From contig NZ_CP023317.1 in NCBI RefSeq assembly GCF_009497655.1, forward strand, positions 4,307,501 to 4,371,500: a stretch of DNA of 64,000 bases, read 5' to 3'. Position 1 is the first letter of the stretch; every line of letters starts with the position of its first letter. The stretch is from Priestia megaterium. Its GTDB lineage: Bacteria > Bacillota > Bacilli > Bacillales > Bacillaceae_H. Made by a program: the position numbers and the translations under genes. Below are positions 38,449-47,923 of the stretch, piece by piece. The notes below the pieces were generated by a model. That model saw nothing but the letters and a program-made list of their open reading frames with translations, was not told the DNA's origin and made no database searches.

Positions 38449-39144
38449 TTATTTTAATTTTGTAATAAAATTCAATACTAATTTTGTTGAATTAACAGCT
38501 GCTTTTTCTAAAAATTGCTCAAAAGAAACATTTGATTCTTTGCCGGCGATGTCAGAAAGAGCACGAAGAATAACGAACGGTACGCCAAATTGATAGCATA
38601 CTTGAGCAACAGCCGCTGCTTCCATTTCAGCTGCATAAAGGTCTGGAAACTTAGAGCGAACAAACTCTACGCGCACAGGATCGTTCATGAACGAATCTCC
38701 TGTAGCAATTAATCCTTTTACAATTTTCATATCCGTTACTTCAAGAGCGCTTTCTTCAGCAAGACGAACTAGTTTTTCATCTGCTTTAAAAGCTGCAGGC
38801 AAGTTTGGCACTTGACCGTATTCATAGTTGAATACCGTTACATCTACATCATGATGACGAACTTCTGTTGAAATAACCGCATCCCCTACGTTTAACTCTG
38901 GATGGAAACCGCCTGCTGATCCTGTGTTAATAACGTAATCAGGTTTGAACTTCTCTAGTAAGATGGCTGTAGATAACGCCGCATTTACTTTTCCAATACC
39001 TGATTTTAATAATACAACCTCCACGCCGCTGATTGTTCCTGTTGAGTATTCACATCCTGCGATTACTGTTTCTTGACGATTCTCAATTTTATCGCGTAAA
39101 ATCGTCACTTCTTCTTCCATTGCTCCAATGATTGCTACTTTCAT
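38449..39144 (-). CDS. mtnN: MTA/SAH nucleosidase MtnN
   Basis: A 231-residue nucleosidase that hydrolyses S-adenosylhomocysteine and methylthioadenosine, supplying S-ribosylhomocysteine and methylthioribose for recycling. Conserved segments: [13 protein letters not shown] at the N-terminus, [22 protein letters not shown] and the catalytic Asp in [11 protein letters not shown]. Start is ATG 39142-39144 after AGAGG. It follows yrrT by 17 bases. Confidence 0.97.
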   Translation of the reverse strand: MKVAIIGAMEEEVTILRDKIENRQETVIAGCEYSTGTISGVEVVLLKSGIGKVNAALSTAILLEKFKPDYVINTGSAGGFHPELNVGDAVISTEVRHHDVDVTVFNYEYGQVPNLPAAFKADEKLVRLAEESALEVTDMKIVKGLIATGDSFMNDPVRVEFVRSKFPDLYAAEMEAAAVAQVCYQFGVPFVILRALSDIAGKESNVSFEQFLEKAAVNSTKLVLNFITKLK

Positions 39145-39161
39145 TTTAAAACCTCTTTCTA

Positions 39162-39803
39162 CTATTGTTTCGTTGCCTCCAATACCCACACAAAGTGATT
39201 AAATTGTGTAAAGGTTATGTGAAAACCATTGCTTTCAAAGATTTGCTTTAAGACAGGGATCGTTGTATAGTATTCCCTCTCTAGATCTTCTGCTAGTTGC
39301 GTATACCCTTTTTGTTTTGCCTGAACAATGGTATCAGCAAATGAATCCGCTGTTTCAAACATTGTATCGGCAAACACTATTTTACCACCGGTTTGAAGTA
39401 ACTTTCCATAGTTTATCACAGCTTCTTCTTTTTCTTTATCTGTTAAATGATGAAATGCATACGTACTAACTAAGCTCTCTGCTGGAAACAACGATGTATC
39501 AAACTGTAAAAAGTCTCCCGGTGTGACTAAAACATCTGCTCCTAATTTCTGGTGTGCCAATTGTCTCATTGGCACTGACGGCTCAATTCCTACTACCGTA
39601 AGTTCTTTTTCTAAAAGTTTTTTTGTTAAGTTTCCAGTCCCTGTTCCAAATTCGATCACATGCCCTATTGAACGATTTGCTACATACTCTAAGATTTCAT
39701 TATAATTGCGAAACACTTCTTTATACTGTTCATCTTTCCCGCTTACCGATGCATCATACTCATTCGCCCACTTTTCAAAGATATCTAAAAACTCTAGACC
39801 CAT
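39162..39803 (-). CDS. yrrT: SAM-dependent methyltransferase YrrT
   Basis: A 213-residue class I methyltransferase (motif [16 protein letters not shown] at about residues 49-63), first gene of the methionine-to-cysteine operon. In B. subtilis the operon is repressed by CymR when cysteine is plentiful. Here an AT-rich region with ATATCCATAAGAATTGTTAG lies upstream (about 39820-39845) and could hold the CymR site. The substrate is unknown. Confidence 0.92.
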   Translation of the reverse strand: MGLEFLDIFEKWANEYDASVSGKDEQYKEVFRNYNEILEYVANRSIGHVIEFGTGTGNLTKKLLEKELTVVGIEPSVPMRQLAHQKLGADVLVTPGDFLQFDTSLFPAESLVSTYAFHHLTDKEKEEAVINYGKLLQTGGKIVFADTMFETADSFADTIVQAKQKGYTQLAEDLEREYYTTIPVLKQIFESNGFHITFTQFNHFVWVLEATKQ

Positions 39804-39941
39804 AAAAAACGCCTCCTTATAACTAACAATTCTTATGGATATAGTATGTTTTTAACTATCGTTTGTTCTTCATTTACAAATATTTTAAGCTTTTAACTTT
39901 CTATTTGCTATACTATAGTAATGAGGTAAGGAGGTCGTAAG

Positions 39942-40157
39942 ATGAATTTTGAATTTGAAATGATTGAAGATAAAATAGAATTTTTTGAAGCGCCTGATGT
40001 TAAAATGCTTGAGAAACAAATTGCGGAAAAAATTGATCAAAATAAGGCGATTTTGCTTGAGGTGCACAGCGTATCTCATCAAATGTCTGTGGACTATGAA
40101 CAAGGTAAAAAACTGTACTCTGCAGTTGTTCATTTCAAATTAAAAAAGCAGCGCTAG
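39942..40157 (+). CDS. yrzA: YrzA-like protein (DUF2536)
   Basis: A 71-residue protein (MNFEFEMIEDKIEFFEAPDV...) of alternating beta and helix segments with no membrane helix. It matches YrzA of B. subtilis, which lies at the same place next to yrrS. It starts behind AAGGAGGTC, and a terminator overlaps its last codons. It is divergent from yrrT. The function is unknown. Confidence 0.87.
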   Translation: MNFEFEMIEDKIEFFEAPDVKMLEKQIAEKIDQNKAILLEVHSVSHQMSVDYEQGKKLYSAVVHFKLKKQR

Positions 40158-40171
40158 CGCGCTGCTTTTCT
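40142..40171. terminator. Bidirectional terminator between yrzA and yrrS
   Basis: AAAAGCAGCGC, 4-base loop, GCGCTGCTTTT, overlapping the yrzA stop codon. Confidence 0.92.
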
Positions 40172-40836
40172 TATTGAAGCTTATCCACTACTGCGGGCTT
40201 CCAGCCTTCTCCATCTACCCATTCAATTTGAACGCGGTATTTTGTTGATGAGTTGCCTTTAGGACTAACCGTAGCTACGGCTTTACCTACGCCACCGTTA
40301 TTCCCTAAACGCCATACGGTCATATTGCTTGGGCTAATGCCTGATCCTTCGCCTACAGCTTTTAGCATTTCGTTCCAATCCGTTGATCCTTTTTTATAAG
40401 TTGCTGCAGGTGCATCTTGTGACGTACCTACTGAATCCCATGAAGGATCTACCTTGCGTTCTGCCACGCCAGGCTCTGGATTTTTCTCTACTTCAGCCTG
40501 TGAATCTGAGTCATTTGATTCTTCATCTGTTGCTTGATCATCTTCAGAGCTTTGGTCATCTTCAGAACTTTGATCGTCCGTTGCTTGATCATCTGTTGCT
40601 TGATCATCTTTCGAAGAATCATCGTCTTTTTTAGCCGTCTTGTCCGTTTTTTGGTCATTTGTTTGCGGATTGTTTTGAGTTGTTTCCGCTTGGTTATCCG
40701 ATTTATCCTTGTTTCCAAGAATCATCGTACCACCGACAAATACAATTAAAACTGCTACGACAGCAATTAACAGATTATATAATCGGTTTACTTTTTTTTC
40801 TTTGTTTTCGTGTCTTGAAGAACGATTGTTATTCAT
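40171..40836 (-). CDS. yrrS: YrrS-like membrane-anchored protein (DUF1510)
   Basis: A 221-residue protein with an N-terminal membrane helix (about residues 20-41). A long acidic, repetitive linker follows (repeats of DDQATDDQ and EDDQSSEDDQ), then a compact C-terminal DUF1510 domain outside the membrane (DPSWDSVGTSQD to PAVVDKLQ). Start is ATG 40834-40836 after GGAGG. It lies directly after pbpI, as in B. subtilis, suggesting an envelope role with that transpeptidase. The linker is unusually repetitive. Confidence 0.9.
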   Translation of the reverse strand: MNNNRSSRHENKEKKVNRLYNLLIAVVAVLIVFVGGTMILGNKDKSDNQAETTQNNPQTNDQKTDKTAKKDDDSSKDDQATDDQATDDQSSEDDQSSEDDQATDEESNDSDSQAEVEKNPEPGVAERKVDPSWDSVGTSQDAPAATYKKGSTDWNEMLKAVGEGSGISPSNMTVWRLGNNGGVGKAVATVSPKGNSSTKYRVQIEWVDGEGWKPAVVDKLQ

Positions 40837-40953
40837 TGCTACAATTTCCTCCAACTTTTATAATGCTTTATTCTAACATGTGTTTTCTTATACATGAAGC
40901 ATCAAAATTTATTTGAAGTATATTTGTAATATTTTTTACAAATTCTTCTTATT

Positions 40954-42720
40954 TTAACGTGTATTTAAGTCATACATCCCTTTAACAATATCATAAAATA
41001 CGCTGTTTGTGGGAGATATCGCACTTTTTGTATTTAAATCCACTACTACCATTGCGTATTTTGGATCATCTGCCGGAAAGTAACCCGCAAACCATTTATT
41101 GACGATATCGGCCTTCACATTGATTTCAGCAGTTCCTGACTTTCCTGCCACTTCATAAGGAAGCGTTTGAAATCTTCTTCCTGTTCCTTTTTCGCTCTGT
41201 ACGACGCCTTTTAAAAGCTGCTGCATAGAAGCAGCTGTGGCTTCATTAATCGTATCTCCTTTTAGCTCATGCTCTTTAAACGTATACAGTGACGTATTGT
41301 TCTTATAGTCCAGCGCATCTACCGCTTTTACCTGCTTCTTTTCTCCTCCCCGTGCAATTGTCGCCATCATATTTGCTACTGCAAGCGGAGTCACTTTTAC
41401 GTCAAGCTGTCCAATTGCTGTTTGCGCTACAGCATTTGGTACTTTTTTTTCTCTATCATTTGTCCAAACTCTTCCCGATTTTTCTCCTAAAAACTGCTTA
41501 AAATGTTCAAAGTGAAACACATCACCCGTCCATCCTACAGGCTGAAGAAGCCCTAACTTATCAGCATATTGTTCAATGATATCCGGATTAGATATTATCA
41601 TTTCTTTTGCTAGCTGGGCAAACGTTGCATTACAACTTTGCGCAAAGCTTTCTTCAAACGTCAGCTGCCCTTTTTGATGATCTTCTTCTACATTATTGCC
41701 ATAAATACTTTTATCGCAGTTATAGGTAAAAGAAGGCTGAATTTTATTTTGTTCAAGCGCTGCAGCTGCTGTTACGGTTTTAAATATAGATCCAGGAGTT
41801 TGCGGCGTCAGCAAACGATTTTCTACGCTGTCTGAACCGTTTTGCTTTTTAAATGGATCTTTCTTATTAATCGAAGGCCTGCTGGCCATCGCAATTACTT
41901 TATTGTTTTTTATATCAATTAAGACGGCTCCTCCGTCTTTTAACTTATAATGATTCAATGTATTCTCCACTAGCTCCTGAGCAGACAAATCAAGCGTCGT
42001 ACGCACACTGACTGGATAATAAGGGTTAGCTGTGCCCGTATATTTTACATCGATGCCAAACATAGGTCCACCTAGGCGATCAACATGATAAAGGAGCTTA
42101 GACTCTTGTTCAGGCAGCAAAAACTCGTCAAAAGCCCTCTGCATCCCTGAGATACCTACAGGCGTAGTTGATTTAATAGCTCCATTTTTCAATTTATCAC
42201 TGTACTTCTCTTCAATTATTTGTTTGCTTTGTGCTTCTAGTCCGATTAAATGTTCAGCAAGAGGAACTGGACGCTCATCTTTTAGAGGAATTCCAAACAC
42301 GCCAGGTACCTTTAATGCATTTATTTTTTCGACTTGTGCATGTGATAATTCTTTTGTAATAACAACCGGTGTTTTAGCATTTGCTAGTCTGTTCGTTAAT
42401 TCCTGTGGTTGCATTCCCACAATTTCGCTTACTTGCTGAACGGGCCACTTCATTTTTTCTAAAAACGGAAATAGGACTAAGCGATTATGCGTGATAGATG
42501 TTAAAGACTGCCCATTTTTATCTTCAAATTTCCCTCGCCCGTCGTCTACCACCATTTCCTGCGTACGCTGTTTTACGCTTCCTTCAATTAAGTTAATATT
42601 TTTATCAGTAAAAGATTCTGTGCTGACAAGCTGGAGTTGAACAAGCCGTGCTCCCAGTCCACTAATTAATAATAAAATAAAAATAAGAGTAATATAAATT
42701 CGCTTGTGAATTATTTTCAT
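40954..42720 (-). CDS. pbpI: Penicillin-binding protein PbpI (PBP4b)
   Basis: A 588-residue class B penicillin-binding protein. An N-terminal anchor (about 8-27) is followed by a dimerisation domain and a transpeptidase domain with SxxK in GSIFKTV (about 315), SxN in SCN (about 370) and KSGTA (about 535). It crosslinks cell-wall peptidoglycan. B. subtilis PbpI is made in the forespore under sigma-F. It lies upstream of yrrS with 117 bases between. Confidence 0.95.
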   Translation of the reverse strand: MKIIHKRIYITLIFILLLISGLGARLVQLQLVSTESFTDKNINLIEGSVKQRTQEMVVDDGRGKFEDKNGQSLTSITHNRLVLFPFLEKMKWPVQQVSEIVGMQPQELTNRLANAKTPVVITKELSHAQVEKINALKVPGVFGIPLKDERPVPLAEHLIGLEAQSKQIIEEKYSDKLKNGAIKSTTPVGISGMQRAFDEFLLPEQESKLLYHVDRLGGPMFGIDVKYTGTANPYYPVSVRTTLDLSAQELVENTLNHYKLKDGGAVLIDIKNNKVIAMASRPSINKKDPFKKQNGSDSVENRLLTPQTPGSIFKTVTAAAALEQNKIQPSFTYNCDKSIYGNNVEEDHQKGQLTFEESFAQSCNATFAQLAKEMIISNPDIIEQYADKLGLLQPVGWTGDVFHFEHFKQFLGEKSGRVWTNDREKKVPNAVAQTAIGQLDVKVTPLAVANMMATIARGGEKKQVKAVDALDYKNNTSLYTFKEHELKGDTINEATAASMQQLLKGVVQSEKGTGRRFQTLPYEVAGKSGTAEINVKADIVNKWFAGYFPADDPKYAMVVVDLNTKSAISPTNSVFYDIVKGMYDLNTR

Positions 42721-42808
42721 GACTACACCTCACTCTTTACAAGTGTCGACGTTGCCATTACTTTTAAAACCATTATCTTAAGAAATATTCATTCTTTTTT
42801 TCATTCCA

Positions 42809-42839
42809 TAAAAAAACTTGCTGATTCAGCAAGTTTTTA
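42809..42839 (-). terminator. Terminator after the isochorismatase-like gene
   Basis: AAAAACTTGCTG, 3-base loop, CAGCAAGTTTTTTT on the minus strand. Confidence 0.92.
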
Positions 42840-43394
42840 TTATTCATTTTCCGTTAAAAATTGTTGAGTTGTTCGTAGCTTTCCTATTTTCGGAAAGATG
42901 TAAGAAAGAGTGGCCTCATGCTCTTCTTTTGTAAATGTCGCCATGGCATCCGTGATAAAAATTTGGTTATATCCATACTGAAATGCTTCACGAGCTGTGC
43001 TTTCCACACCAATGTTTGTTGCAATTCCGCAAAGGACAATTGTATCAATTCCTCTTCGGCGAAGCTGAAGGTCTAAATCTGTCCCAAAAAAGGCTCCCCA
43101 CTGACGTTTTGTCACAATGTAATCAGTCTCTTGAACATTAAGTCTTGGATCGAATTCTGCCCAGTCTGCAGGTCTTTCTTGAGGAGCAGATGGCTTTTGA
43201 TCCGTTTCTGGCGTCAACGCATCTTTTCCATCTTGAAAATCTACTCGTACAAAGCTAATAAATCCATTTTGTTCGCGGAAATGATTCACAAGCTGAACAG
43301 ATTTTTCTACAATTTCGTCTCCTCCAATTGGCACAATCCCTTTTTGTAAATCAATTAAAACAAGCGCTGTTTTAGTAAAATCGATATCTTTCAT
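42840..43394 (-). CDS. Isochorismatase-like cysteine hydrolase
   Basis: A 184-residue alpha/beta hydrolase of the isochorismatase/cysteine-hydrolase family. Catalytic Asp in LVLIDLQKG (about residue 15), Lys in VTKRQWGAFFG and Cys in VLCGIATNIGVESTAREA are all present. The substrate cannot be told from sequence (nicotinamide, isochorismate or another amide). It has its own terminators on both sides, so it is an independent insertion between greA and pbpI. I take ATG 43392-43394; the ATG two codons upstream is close to the AAAGGA site. Confidence 0.88.
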   Translation of the reverse strand: MKDIDFTKTALVLIDLQKGIVPIGGDEIVEKSVQLVNHFREQNGFISFVRVDFQDGKDALTPETDQKPSAPQERPADWAEFDPRLNVQETDYIVTKRQWGAFFGTDLDLQLRRRGIDTIVLCGIATNIGVESTAREAFQYGYNQIFITDAMATFTKEEHEATLSYIFPKIGKLRTTQQFLTENE

Positions 43395-43451
43395 CTTCAT
43401 CTTTCCTTTCCTACATATCTTTTCTATTCTCTCCGTTTTTTTAAATCATAT

Positions 43452-43480
43452 AAAAAAAGCTGACGCGTGTCAGCTTTTTT
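43452..43480 (-). terminator. Terminator after greA
   Basis: AAAAAAGCTGAC, 4-base loop, GTCAGCTTTTTT. Confidence 0.93.
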
Positions 43481-43519
43481 ACTTACGAGCATTCAGTAGA
43501 ACGCTTCCAACCATATGTT

Positions 43520-43996
43520 TTACTTAACAGATACAATTTTCACTGACATATCTCCACCAGGAGTTTGAACAGTTACTTGATCTCCAATTTGTTTGCCCAT
43601 TAGACTTTTAGCAATTGGCGAATCATTTGAAATTTTCCCTTCAAATGGATCTGCTTCTGCACTACCTACAATTGTATACGTTTCTTCGTCACCATCTGGC
43701 AACTCTACAAATGTTACAGATTTACCTAATGATACGATAGAAGAATTTTCTACATCTTCTTCAATAATTTTCGCATTGCGAATCATATTCTCAAGCGTTG
43801 TAATACGTCCTTCCACGAAAGCCTGCTCGTCTTTTGCAGAATCGTACTCAGAGTTCTCCGATAAATCTCCAAAACTGCGGGCGATCTTGATACGCTCTAC
43901 AACTTCTTTACGTTTTACTGTTTTTAAATATTCTAGCTCTTGCTCTAGCTTTAGCTTTCCTTCTTCTGTCATTGGAAATACTTTTTCTTGTGCCAT
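43520..43996 (-). CDS. greA: Transcription elongation factor GreA
   Basis: A 158-residue factor that rescues backtracked RNA polymerase by stimulating transcript cleavage. The N-terminal coiled coil holds the functional tip ([32 protein letters not shown] with the acidic DxxE-like tip). The C-terminal FKBP-like domain ends with [12 protein letters not shown]. Start is ATG 43994-43996 after AAGGAGTG; nine upstream codons are ignored. A promoter lies at 44033-44060. Confidence 0.97.
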   Translation of the reverse strand: MAQEKVFPMTEEGKLKLEQELEYLKTVKRKEVVERIKIARSFGDLSENSEYDSAKDEQAFVEGRITTLENMIRNAKIIEEDVENSSIVSLGKSVTFVELPDGDEETYTIVGSAEADPFEGKISNDSPIAKSLMGKQIGDQVTVQTPGGDMSVKIVSVK

Positions 43997-44032
43997 AATC
44001 CCTTCACTCCTTCTTGAACTCAAAATCTCTAG

Positions 44033-44060
44033 TGTATACAGTCGATTTCTGTATGTACAA
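44033..44060 (-). promoter_or_regulatory. Sigma-A promoter of greA
   Basis: TTGTAC (44055-44060), a 16-base spacer, TATACA (44033-44038), immediately after the udk terminator. Confidence 0.5.
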
Positions 44061-44083
44061 AAAATTTTCCACTCTGTGGAAAA
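44061..44083 (-). terminator. Terminator of the trmR-trhP1-trhP2-udk operon
   Basis: TTTTCCAC, 3-base loop, GTGGAAAA with a T-run (TTTTTTG). A second, larger hairpin with AGAGAAA outer and CAGCTTC/GAAGCTG inner arms precedes it at about 44094-44135. Confidence 0.8.
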
Positions 44084-44214
44084 ATCAGTTAATAGAGAAA
44101 TGACAGCTTCAAAATAGAAGCTGCTCGTTTCTCTATTCTTTATAATGTTTGTGTTTAGTTAGCAGAATATGTCTGCATTGTCTTCAAAAAAATTCCTGCA
44201 TCTATGCTATGTTA

Positions 44215-44850
44215 TTATAAAATGGCATTTTGTTCAAGAATTGTTTGAATTTTAGTGACCATCAAGTCAATCGCTACGTGGTTTTGACCGCCTTCAGGAA
44301 TGATAATATCTGCATAGCGTTTTGTTGGTTCAACAAACTGATTATGCATCGGGCGAACGACAGATACGTATTGATCAACAACTGACTCAAGCGTACGCTC
44401 TCGTTCTTTAATATCACGAAGCATACGACGAATGATACGAAGATCCGCATCTGTATCTACGTATAGCTTGATATCCATTAAATTACGCAAGCGCTGATCT
44501 TCTAGTACAAGAATACCTTCTAAGATAATAACATCTTTTGGTTCTTCTTTAATTACCTTCTCAGAGCGCGTATGAATTGCGTAATCATATACCGGTTTGT
44601 CAATGCTCTCATAATTTAATAAGTTTTGCAAGTGTTCAATCAGCAAATCATTATCAAATGCTAGAGGATGATCGTAATTTGTTTGCAAACGCTGTTCAAA
44701 CGGTACATCGCTTTGATCTTTATAATAATAGTCTTGCTCAAGAAGCATAATAGAATGCCCTTTAAAATACTCATAAATAGCTTTGGTTACAGTTGTTTTA
44801 CCAGAACCGGATCCACCAGCGATACCGATTACAACGGGCTTTTTCCCCAT
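44215..44850 (-). CDS. udk: Uridine kinase Udk
   Basis: A 211-residue P-loop kinase that phosphorylates uridine and cytidine for pyrimidine salvage. Walker [15 protein letters not shown] is at residues 9-22. Uridine-kinase segments include [14 protein letters not shown] and NYDHPLAFD. It follows trhP2 by 7 bases in the same operon, as in B. subtilis (yrrO-udk). Confidence 0.97.
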   Translation of the reverse strand: MGKKPVVIGIAGGSGSGKTTVTKAIYEYFKGHSIMLLEQDYYYKDQSDVPFEQRLQTNYDHPLAFDNDLLIEHLQNLLNYESIDKPVYDYAIHTRSEKVIKEEPKDVIILEGILVLEDQRLRNLMDIKLYVDTDADLRIIRRMLRDIKERERTLESVVDQYVSVVRPMHNQFVEPTKRYADIIIPEGGQNHVAIDLMVTKIQTILEQNAIL

Positions 44851-44857
44851 TTTATAT

Positions 44858-46120
44858 TTAAATCCCCTTTCGCATCATGTTATATGAAAATAGAGGTTGG
44901 TCCACTTTAAATTTCACAATTTGCAGCGGATGACGCGCAGCATCTAGTTCATTGCCATCTTCGTCCCAAATTTTATCTATTTTTTGCGTAAAGTTTTTAA
45001 TTTCCGGACCAAAAAATTCCACTTCTTCTCCCGGTTTAAAATAGTTACGCTGTTGCAATGTCACGATGCTTTTTTCTTCATCATAATTCAATACTAAACC
45101 AGCAAAATCAAATTTTGTTTTCTTGCCGTGTACGCCAAACATTTGTTCATCCACTCCAGGAACCCCTTCAAAAAAGGCGGGAGCCGTATCGCGGTTCGCA
45201 CATTTGTCTAGCTCATCAAGCCATTCTTTTTGAATCACAAAATTCTCAGGATCTGCACAGTATGCGTCAATCACTTTGCGATATACGCTCACCACTGTTG
45301 CAATATAGTGGATCGACTTCATACGTCCTTCAATTTTCAAGCTATCAATACCCAGCTCAATCATTTGAGGGATAGATTGAATTAAATTTAAATCTTTTGG
45401 ACTCATTGCAAACGGATCGTCTTGCTCATCAAATAAAGGCGTTTCCGTTTTACCGTCTTCTACTTTAAATAAATCATAGTCCCAACGGCATGATTGACAG
45501 CAGCCTCCACGGTTTGAATCACGCGCTGTCATGTGGTTACTTAGCACGCAGCGGCCTGAATAAGCAATACACATCGCTCCGTGAATAAAAGCTTCAATTT
45601 CAATATCCACTTTTTCTTTCATTTCGCGCATTTCTTCAGCACCCGTTTCACGAGCAAGTACAACACGTTCTAATCCTTCTTCTTTCCAGAATTGAACGGC
45701 TTTCCAGTTTGAAAGTGATTGCTGCGTACTTAAGTGTACTTCAAGCTTAGGTGCAACGCGTCGACAGGTTTCGATAATTAACGGATCAGCTACGATGATT
45801 CCAGAAACGCCAGCGCGCTCTAATCCCATTAAATAATCTTCAAGTCCGTCCATATTTTCATTGTGAGCAAAAATGTTTGTTGTAACATAAATACGTGCGC
45901 CGTATTTGTTTGCAAACTGAACACCTTCTGCCATTTCTTCAAATGTAAAGTTATCTGCATTTGAACGAAGGCCAAACTCTTTTCCTCCGATAAACACAGC
46001 ATCTGCTCCATAGTGTACGGCAACTTTTAATTTTTCAAGGTTACCGGCTGGAGCTAACAACTCAGGCTTTTTCGTAATAACTCGTTTACCTTCTACTACA
46101 GTATCGATTTGAACAGCCAT
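44858..46120 (-). CDS. trhP2: tRNA 5-hydroxyuridine synthesis protein TrhP2 (U32 family)
   Basis: A 420-residue U32 peptidase-family protein (B. subtilis YrrO). It begins with [17 protein letters not shown] and carries the cysteine region [19 protein letters not shown] followed by CCQSCRWDY. Family work shows TrhP1/TrhP2 act in prephenate-dependent hydroxylation of the wobble uridine (ho5U34) of tRNA. TrmR, encoded upstream, methylates the product. The older label was collagenase-like protease. Confidence 0.92.
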   Translation of the reverse strand: MAVQIDTVVEGKRVITKKPELLAPAGNLEKLKVAVHYGADAVFIGGKEFGLRSNADNFTFEEMAEGVQFANKYGARIYVTTNIFAHNENMDGLEDYLMGLERAGVSGIIVADPLIIETCRRVAPKLEVHLSTQQSLSNWKAVQFWKEEGLERVVLARETGAEEMREMKEKVDIEIEAFIHGAMCIAYSGRCVLSNHMTARDSNRGGCCQSCRWDYDLFKVEDGKTETPLFDEQDDPFAMSPKDLNLIQSIPQMIELGIDSLKIEGRMKSIHYIATVVSVYRKVIDAYCADPENFVIQKEWLDELDKCANRDTAPAFFEGVPGVDEQMFGVHGKKTKFDFAGLVLNYDEEKSIVTLQQRNYFKPGEEVEFFGPEIKNFTQKIDKIWDEDGNELDAARHPLQIVKFKVDQPLFSYNMMRKGI

Positions 46121-46159
46121 CGTTTGTACCTCCTTTGTTTATCTTTCTTTGCATGCTTT

Positions 46160-47089
46160 TTAATATACAGTTTCTTTAAAGAAAAACCCTGTGTCTAACG
46201 GGCGGTTAATTGGCTGCAAGCTTTCAATTTCTTCTAACAAATCGTCTTTAACGTTTTCGTATTCTTCACGGTCATCTACACATAAATCAATCGCTTGACG
46301 ATATTTTTTTGTTACTTCTAAAATATATTGCGGTGACTTTAATACGCCGTCAATTTTAAATACATCTACTTCAGCGTCAATCATTTCGGAAAGCTCATCG
46401 ATAATGCACATATCATTTGGACTCATAATGTGCGTTCCATTTTCATCTTCGAAAATTGGATACTTATTGTTTCGCTCATTATCAAGTAAAAACATATCTT
46501 TTTCTACTTTACGATTTTCAATTTCCATGACTTTTCCTTGATACTCAAAGTAGTTGCCAAGAAGTGAACGTTTCGATTGGAACATACACGTCATGCCATG
46601 CACCTGAACTTCAATTTCTACTTCGGCTTTTTCTTTGATATCAATGATGCTATCCATGCTTAGCTCACGAGCAAGAACTGCACGCTTAGCTCCTTTGCGG
46701 CCCCAGTAGTTACATGAATACCAGTTTGTTCCCGTTGTTTCAGTACTCCAGTGCATCTTCATTTCTGGAGCTGTTTCACGCACTGCCATTAATACAGCCG
46801 GATCTCCAAATACAATCGCATCCACGCTTGCTTCTTTTAAGAATAAAATATATTCATTTAATTCGGCGATTTTATCATTGTGAAATAATCCGTTCATCGC
46901 TACGTAGACTTTTGCATCATGCTGATGAGCAATATTTACAGCTTCTACGATATCTTCACGTTTGAATTCACCTGCTAAACGCAAACCGTAGCGCTGTTCA
47001 CCAACCATAATAGCCGTTGCTCCAGCTTGTAGTAATGATTCGATTTCCGAAACTGCAGTTGGTGTCACTAATAGTTCTGGTTTTTTCAT
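46160..47089 (-). CDS. trhP1: tRNA 5-hydroxyuridine synthesis protein TrhP1 (U32 family)
   Basis: A 309-residue U32-family paralogue of the next gene (B. subtilis YrrN), shorter and with fewer cysteines; MTCMFQSKRSLLGNY replaces the Cys-rich loop. The N-terminus MKKPELLVTPTAVSEIESLL aligns with the TrhP fold. It overlaps the trmR stop by 4 bases (ATGA), so translation is coupled. Together with TrhP2 it is expected to form ho5U34 in tRNA. Confidence 0.9.
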   Translation of the reverse strand: MKKPELLVTPTAVSEIESLLQAGATAIMVGEQRYGLRLAGEFKREDIVEAVNIAHQHDAKVYVAMNGLFHNDKIAELNEYILFLKEASVDAIVFGDPAVLMAVRETAPEMKMHWSTETTGTNWYSCNYWGRKGAKRAVLARELSMDSIIDIKEKAEVEIEVQVHGMTCMFQSKRSLLGNYFEYQGKVMEIENRKVEKDMFLLDNERNNKYPIFEDENGTHIMSPNDMCIIDELSEMIDAEVDVFKIDGVLKSPQYILEVTKKYRQAIDLCVDDREEYENVKDDLLEEIESLQPINRPLDTGFFFKETVY

Positions 47090-47742
47090 TCTTGGTCACC
47101 TCTTTTAATACTAATCGCGATTCCGTCTCCAATAGGGAGAATAGTTGTATAATAATCGGGATGATTCATCAGCCACGTATTGTATGCCTGAATTTTTTTA
47201 ATTAAGCTGCGGCGTCGACGTGTTTCTACTTCCGCCAAATCGGTCGCTACGTCACCTTTAAATAGTACGTTATCCGAAATAATCATTCCTTTAGAAGATA
47301 GCATCGGCTCATAATGTTCGAAAAAACGCTGATACTGACCTTTAGCTGCATCGATAAAGACTGCATCATAAGGACCATGACGTTCAATTTCATCTCTAAG
47401 CTCAAGTGCATCTCCAAACAACGACACAATTTTATCTTGTTTTCCCGCCCGTTCAATAAACTCTTGCGCTTTTTGGTAACGCTCTTCATTTCGTTCTACC
47501 GTAACCACTCGTGCCTCTGGAAGCGCATGGGTGATTCGAATAGACGAATATGCAATCGCTGTTCCAATTTCTAATATATGTTTTGGCTGATGAAGACGAA
47601 GAATTTGCAATAGCGTTTCAACACCAATCAATTCCATAATCGGAACGTGATGTTCTTCTGCATAAGCTTCCATTTCTTCAATAAGCTCCTGGCGCTTAGG
47701 AATAAGCTTTTCCACATACTGCTCTACGTTTTGTAAAAGCAA
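47086..47742 (-). CDS. trmR: tRNA 5-hydroxyuridine methyltransferase TrmR
   Basis: A 218-residue O-methyltransferase (B. subtilis YrrM) that converts 5-hydroxyuridine to 5-methoxyuridine at the tRNA wobble position. SAM motifs: ILEIGTAIAYSSIRIT and YDAVFIDAAKGQYQRF. Start is TTG 47740-47742, 7 bases after GGAGG. It leads the operon trmR-trhP1-trhP2-udk; the three modification genes form a complete ho5U/mo5U pathway. Confidence 0.94.
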   Translation of the reverse strand: MLLQNVEQYVEKLIPKRQELIEEMEAYAEEHHVPIMELIGVETLLQILRLHQPKHILEIGTAIAYSSIRITHALPEARVVTVERNEERYQKAQEFIERAGKQDKIVSLFGDALELRDEIERHGPYDAVFIDAAKGQYQRFFEHYEPMLSSKGMIISDNVLFKGDVATDLAEVETRRRRSLIKKIQAYNTWLMNHPDYYTTILPIGDGIAISIKRGDQE

Positions 47743-47826
47743 AACACTTCCTCCGTTCTCAGAAGTACATTTTACATTATGTTTTCATAACGTTTCATTA
47801 CTGCAAAATAGTAAGACAACTAGTCT

Positions 47827-47855
47827 ATTATAAGTTTTTTTCGTTTTTACGTAAA
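47827..47855 (-). promoter_or_regulatory. Sigma-A promoter of the trmR operon
   Basis: TTTACG (47850-47855), a 17-base spacer, TATAAT (47827-47832). Confidence 0.65.
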
Positions 47856-47880
47856 CCCGATATATTTTAACATAAAAGAT

Positions 47881-47907
47881 GGGGAATGCGAAGTATCGCG
47901 ATTCCCC
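47881..47907 (-). terminator. Terminator of mltG
   Basis: A GGGGAAT stem with inner GC pairs, one bulge and ATTCCCC, followed by ATCTTTTATG. Confidence 0.68.
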
Positions 47908-47923
47908 AATTTTAAATTTCCAA

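Noticed and set aside
39804-39941. Possible S-box (SAM) riboswitch before yrrT
   Set aside because: The gap is only 138 bases and shows no S-box stem pattern or terminator; CymR control is the known mode.
43593-44117. 174-codon plus-strand ORF opposite greA
   Set aside because: Ser-rich antisense shadow that also crosses the greA promoter and udk terminator.
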